Positions 59,865-64,000 of a stretch of 64,000 nucleotides of DNA are shown in pieces (the stretch's first letter is position 1; each line of letters begins with the position of its first letter). The position numbers and the translations under genes are program-made. The notes under the pieces were generated by a model. That model did not search any database, had not been told where the DNA came from, and was given only the letters and a program-made list of their open reading frames with translations. Location of the stretch: the NCBI GenBank assembly GCA_037954665.1, contig JBBMOL010000018.1, positions 496,001 to 560,000 on the forward strand, in the 5' to 3' direction. Origin of the DNA: Laguncularia racemosa. Its lineage: Eukaryota; Streptophyta; Magnoliopsida; Myrtales; Combretaceae.

Positions 59865-60111
59865 TTTGGTCTTTGAGCGGGGTGCGGATTGGGCTTCTTA
59901 GAGGGTTCGGTTGTTTGGGAGCTATCTTTGATACCTGGCATGAATTTTTCTTAGTATGATGCAGGTATGTAAATATGATGCATGTATCACATAGATGCTA
60001 AAATAAAGGGGGAAAACAATCGATTAATGATATAATACTGAAACTTTATTTTTATTAATATTGGAAACTTAGAGTTCAATACTTGAAAAAAATGAAAAAG
60101 TACATAGTAAT
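59865..60111 (-). other. Spacer between ORF1 and gag of element X
   Basis: Non-coding spacer downstream of the ORF1 stop at 60112. Its presence shows ORF1 is a separate frame from gag, as in Ogre elements. Confidence 0.6.
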
Positions 60112-60651
60112 CTATTTCCTAATTCTCTTGGTCTTCTGTTGCGTAGGCGTCGGTTTTCCGCTGATGATGGCTTCAAACTCTCTGACTCTAGCTTGGGTCT
60201 TATCTAGCTGAGCTTCCAAGGCCTTGCTCCTTTGATCGAACTCCTTGAATCGACCCTTCCAGATATCCTTCTTGCAATCTGCAACTTCGAAGTATACTTC
60301 CATCCGAGCCCTGACTTGCTCCAAATAGGTTCTCAGCTGTAGGTCTACTTTTTTTTGCTCGGGTTGGGTGATATCTGGGACTCGATATGCCCTTTCCCCT
60401 GTTTGATATAGTTGGTGGATTACGAAATTCCCGGTGGCTCGGTGCTTGCCTACTTCGCCATCCAATTCTCCGAGGTCTACATTAAGACTCTCGATTCGGG
60501 CTTCCCATAGGGCTTTAACCTCCGCCAGCTTGGCAAACTTCTCGGCTACCAGCAAATTTGGTTCTTGATACTCGAATGTGAATGCTTCTAGGGAAGGCCG
60601 ATAAGCTATGTTTTGAATGGTATCGAACTGGCGAACAACCGAGTTTGGATG
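60112..60651 (-). pseudogene. Element X ORF1, C-terminal part
   Basis: Open to the stop at 60112, ending in a Lys/Arg-rich KTKRIRK tail. SVVRQFDTIQNIAYRP continues the ORF1 domain across the solo LTR. A long, charged, coiled-coil-prone helix region follows (AKLAEVKALWEARIESLNVDLGELD, ALEAQLDKTQARVREFE). Removing the solo LTR and one TSD copy keeps the frame with the part at 62389-63375. ORF1 function in Ogre-like elements is unknown. Confidence 0.8.
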
Positions 60652-62383
60652 TGTCAAGTCTAATTTTTGAACTTTCCATTCCTAATCCGATCTATACTAG
60701 ACCCTATGCTCATTTAATGCAGATCCTCGACTTGAATTAGGAATTTCATTTAGTTTTAGAGTCGCCACCCAACTGTTGTTGGGAAAGATTGAATTAAGAC
60801 TAATGGAGCGGATTAGTCCTAATTTGGACCACTAGTCGTCGTGATTTCCACTTCTCGTTTTTGTGGAGAGGAAAAGGGAAAACCAGAGATCCTAAGTTCG
60901 GAGGATAACCTATTAAAACCTTACAGTTACCACCTAATCTCCTAAAATTTACTCCATCTAGAAATGACTTTTATTTTATTTTTGTTGTTTTTTTATTGTG
61001 TTTTTGAGTGAATTATTCTAAGAAAATGAATTTTTTATTCTTTTTAAGGGTTGCTCCAAATGGGTGCCTACGTACTTACTATTTAGGATCAAACAAGCCG
61101 TAGTTCGCTTTTCCTGAAAAATTTTAGTGTGTTTGTGAATTTTAATTATGAAATCTCTTTTAATTTATGTTTTTACTATTTTAGGATTTTGTTAAAAAAA
61201 TCTAAGCCTAAGCTTAATAATTTGATTTTGTGAAAATAATAACTTTAAGGAAAAATACCAATTTTGGATTTATTTGAAAAAATGCTTTTTCTAAGTGATA
61301 AAATTCATTTTTCTCTAATTTTCAACTCATTTCTACTATTATAAATTTTTATTGATTTTTATTAATTTTTATGATTTTTTATAATTTTTTTATTAATTTT
61401 TAATTTTTTAATAGTTTTTATTAATTTTTCATAATTTTTATTTTTATTAAAAAATTTCTCCTAGATTTTTATCTATCCTATTTAAATTCTAAATTATTAT
61501 TATTATTTTTCTAATGTTTTATTATTTTCTTTATGAATTTTCTACATTTTTATTATTTATTATTATAATTATTTTTTTTATTTTTTTATTTTATCATTAA
61601 ATCCTAATCCTAAAAAAGAAAATCTAATTCCTAACATTTTTCTATTTATTGAAATATAAATAAAAAATAAATAAATTCGAAATAAATAACATAACTAAAT
61701 AAATAAAATAAAATAAAATAATCGAAAAATCCGACTTACCTGGATCCGGGTCGGTGCGCGGGTCGGGTCGGTCGGGTCGGATCGATCAGATGCAACGGTT
61801 GTGAGTGCTCGTTGACAGCATTCCGGCGGCCTTTTGCAGCGGTTGAGGTGTCGATTCCTAGGTTCTCGGGGGTGAGGAACTGAACTGTGGCGGTGGTTTG
61901 CTTCAGAAACGCCTCCTGGTGGTTGCCCAACACTTGATCGGTGGTCGCAGTTTTGAACAACTCCAGCGAGCTTCGATTCTCTCCTTTTTCTCTCTTTCTC
62001 TCACTTTTAATCCGTGATTTAACTTCCTCCCTTCCTCCTCTATTTATAGCCGCTCACAAACTCCTCCGGATAGGCTCAAATCCTTGATTTGGATAAATCT
62101 GAATTTTTCCGTTTTTTAGATTTGAGTTCATCCAACATATTTGATGCCAATTCGTTGTGATCTTGTGATTTATCTGGAAATCCAAAAAGATTTGATGCCG
62201 CTACGTGACAGCATGCGATTGGCATTTCTAAAATTAGTTTTTAAAAATTGGTGTGTTTTCCTATTTATTTTTATTTTTTTGAATATTTTCCTATTTTTGC
62301 TAAATATGGAAAAATTGAGAAAAATTGGAAATTATTTATTATTGATTATTATTGATTCTTAGGGCAAAAATGGGGTATTTACA
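60652..62383 (-). mobile_element. LTR C: solo LTR (1,732 bp) of the same Ogre-like family inside ORF1
   Basis: TGTCAAGTC...GGGGTATTTACA with the perfect TSD GGATG on both sides (60647-60651, 62384-62388). Aligns with LTRs A and B along its length. Minus-strand TATA box TATAAATAG at 62040-62048 and AGGTAAGT at 61734-61741. The 75-codon open frame 61736-61960 (-) lies between them and ends at the donor; related but broken frames exist in A and B. Solo LTRs arise by recombination between the two LTRs of an insertion. Confidence 0.93.
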
Positions 62384-62388
62384 GGATG

Positions 62389-63375
62389 ATAACCTATACA
62401 TTCGCTGATACCGATTAAAGGTATGGCCTGAAGGTTTCTACAAGTTATGATGACTTTGTTGCAGCAACTCCATCTAGTCGTCCATAGGATGTCGTCGGCA
62501 CTGAAACCCTTAAGCACTTCCACCCAACTGTGGCTAGTAAAGTCGTCGGGCAGCTCTATCTTTTCTATACATGAGTCCACAAGGTCCACTTGTTGGGCTA
62601 GAGTTTTCCAGACCAGGTTCAGCCCAAAACATTTGAGGTGGCTCACAAACCAAATCAGGATGAGGTTGATGTTTTAGTAGAGGATCCCGTAGCCCTTTTT
62701 CTTGACAAAGTTCAAGTTCTGGATCTGTTCAGCCAATAGAGTCGGGATGTAAGATTTCCCTTCCAAGAATTGAGCCACTAGTTCAGTAACTCTGTAATGG
62801 ACATAAAAAGTTCCAGTAGGGAAAAGTATGGTGGTGAAGGCTGTCAGGATGAAAGCACTCACCCTCCTCTGTTTGTAGCTCTTGGGGTCCCCACATAATA
62901 TGTCTTTCCTATCCTCGTTATCTTCATAAGCTATGAACCAAGCTTCTAACTCATCCATCCGTATGCAATATCCATTACAGTTTACCAGGGCTTTGTTGAT
63001 TGCTGTCTTGCGAATACCCAGAAGTCTGCTGAAGACATCGGCTGGCCCAGCTTCAAGATCTAGAACATACACTTCGTCGGTTAGTGATGGAGCTTGTAGA
63101 AGCTGGGTGTACTCTTCCAGAGTGGGAGTGATCTCATGGGGCCTAATGAACAAAGCTACAGGCTCTACTTCCTATAGATGGAGGATGGCCCGTATCAAAG
63201 GTAAGTTTATTTCCATCTTCATCAGTAAGAGGATGGGCCTTATCTTTTGTTGAATAAAGGCCTGCTCTTCCAGGTTGTATAGAGAAAACCAATGGTCTAG
63301 CACCAACTTTGGGTCAAGAGGTTTGCAAACTCAGATTTCTTTACGGAGGAGGCGATCGATTGTGGAACTAGCCAT
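62389..63375 (-). pseudogene. Element X ORF1, N-terminal part (DUF7745-like domain)
   Basis: ATG at 63375 (MASSTIDRLL). DHWFSLYNLEEQAFI, then MEINLPLIRAIL, VALFIRPHEITPTLEEYTQLL, VFSRLLGI, WFIAYEDNEDRKD, RRVSAFILTAF, HYRVTELVAQFLEGKSY and LKCFGLNLVWKTL, FSADDILWTTRW, IGISECIGYHP. This is the domain found in the extra ORF upstream of gag in many plant Tat/Ogre elements (I know it as DUF7745; name from memory). Stops after RLLRKEI, after AILHL and at 62674. ORF1 is interrupted by the solo LTR. Confidence 0.82.
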
Positions 63376-63859
63376 CTATTACAACAGAAATTTCTAATTA
63401 CAATAACTATATAATATTACATGGAAATGTATCTGAACTCCATGAACAAAATAAAAGTATTACATCATTAATCAATTGTCATCCCATGACTTCATGTATA
63501 CAGATAGGTAGGTTCTAAACAGGTCCCTAAGCTCTATGGCCTCCCGCATTCTCAAAGAAATGAATCTCTAGCCATATCGAAGCATTGGGTGGGGTAGCCT
63601 AACTAGTCCCGAACGATGATCATATCACTTTGCCGAAACCTACACAATGGCCCCCCGTCTTAGGGTCCTAAGACGACCTAGGCTTGACTGTATCTATTCA
63701 TACAATTACATGCATGCAGACTCAACAGTAAAAGTAAATAATTGAACCCTAAATCTGATTAAATCCCTAAAAGGTTAGCAACAGTATAACAAACCAAAAA
63801 GACATTTCTCGGAAAAAGTGATTGAGGAGATTCAGGTGGCTAGCCTTACTAGAGAAGAG
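63376..63859 (-). other. Leader of element X between PBS and ORF1
   Basis: Non-coding. Directly before the ORF1 ATG the coding strand has TTTCTGTTGTAATAG, a good 3' splice-site context (AG at 63376-63377), which could pair with the donor in the LTR. Confidence 0.5.
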
Positions 63860-63877
63860 TCCCCAGTGGAGTCGCCA
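63860..63877 (-). other. Primer binding site of element X
   Basis: The minus strand reads TGGCGACTCCACTGGGGA, three bases after the LTR end. It is of the type reported for Ogre elements (tRNA-Arg); the matching tRNA was not checked. Confidence 0.75.
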
Positions 63878-63880
63878 TCA

Positions 63881-64000
63881 TGTCGAGTCTAATTTTTTAT
63901 TTTTCGTTCCTAATCTGATTTATACTAGACCCTATGCTCATCTAGTATAGATCCTCGACTTGAACTAGGAAGTCTATTCTATTTTGGAGTCGCCACCTAA
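63881..64000 (-). repeat. LTR D: edge of the 5' LTR of element X
   Basis: TGTCGAGTC start matches LTRs A-C; the rest lies beyond the window. It pairs with LTR B as the two LTRs of element X, because ORF1, gag, pol and 3' UTR lie between them in order and on one strand. Confidence 0.85.

Overview
This window looks like nuclear DNA of a flowering plant, most likely a eudicot. It is AT-rich, carries one compact plant-specific gene, and is otherwise filled with decayed plant retrotransposons: Ty3/Gypsy of Tat/Ogre and other types, Ty1/Copia, and L1-type LINEs. There are no bacterial operons, rRNA, tRNA or CRISPR arrays. I cannot name the species from sequence alone.

Layout. 0-1.3 kb: remains of a plant-mobile-domain (MAIN-like) gene. 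2-6.6 kb: the only gene-like, GC-richer island, with an intact single-exon minus-strand gene (5197-6135) of a plant-specific family with an N-terminal Cys/His cluster. 8.4-9.1 kb: LINE RNase H remnant. 10.3-13.6 kb: a 1.6 kb sequence duplicated head to tail, followed by a broken Tat-type gag. 14.7-16.7 kb: a small non-autonomous LTR retrotransposon with two 393-bp LTRs, PBS, PPT and TSD, whose left LTR was later split by an 826-bp solo LTR. 18.5-24.7 kb: a decayed Ty1/Copia element with 5' LTR, PBS, gag, PR, IN, RT and RH, plus a small ORF in the env-like position. 25.9-30.95 kb: a Ty3/Gypsy element with both LTRs, degraded TSD and internal deletions that removed the RT active site and the integrase core. 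31-43 kb: mostly non-coding AT-rich DNA with a Copia gag remnant (36.3 kb), a doubtful LINE trace (39.3 kb) and a clear LINE reverse transcriptase remnant (42-43.2 kb).

43.5-64 kb is a nest of Ogre/Tat-like elements read on the minus strand. Element Y (43.55-47.96 kb) is interrupted inside its RT domain by element X of the same family, which runs from 47,959 past the window edge. X carries ORF1, gag, protease, a probable intron, RT, RNase H, a second RNase H, integrase, a 3' UTR tandem-repeat array, PPT and 3' LTR; its PBS and the edge of its 5' LTR lie at 63.86-64 kb. X was itself hit twice: a 1,732-bp solo LTR of its own family in ORF1 (TSD GGATG) and a 1,593-bp solo LTR of another family in its 3' LTR (TSD CCACC).

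The retroelement reading frames are broken by stops and frameshifts, and many stops are former Trp codons, as expected from decay of methylated repeats. Nothing here looks like an autonomous, currently mobile element. The most interesting structures are the LTR splice donor conserved in all three Ogre-like LTRs, the in-frame intron of X, the 3' UTR repeat array, the miniature LTR element with its exactly equal LTRs, and two separate 21-bp poly-C runs.
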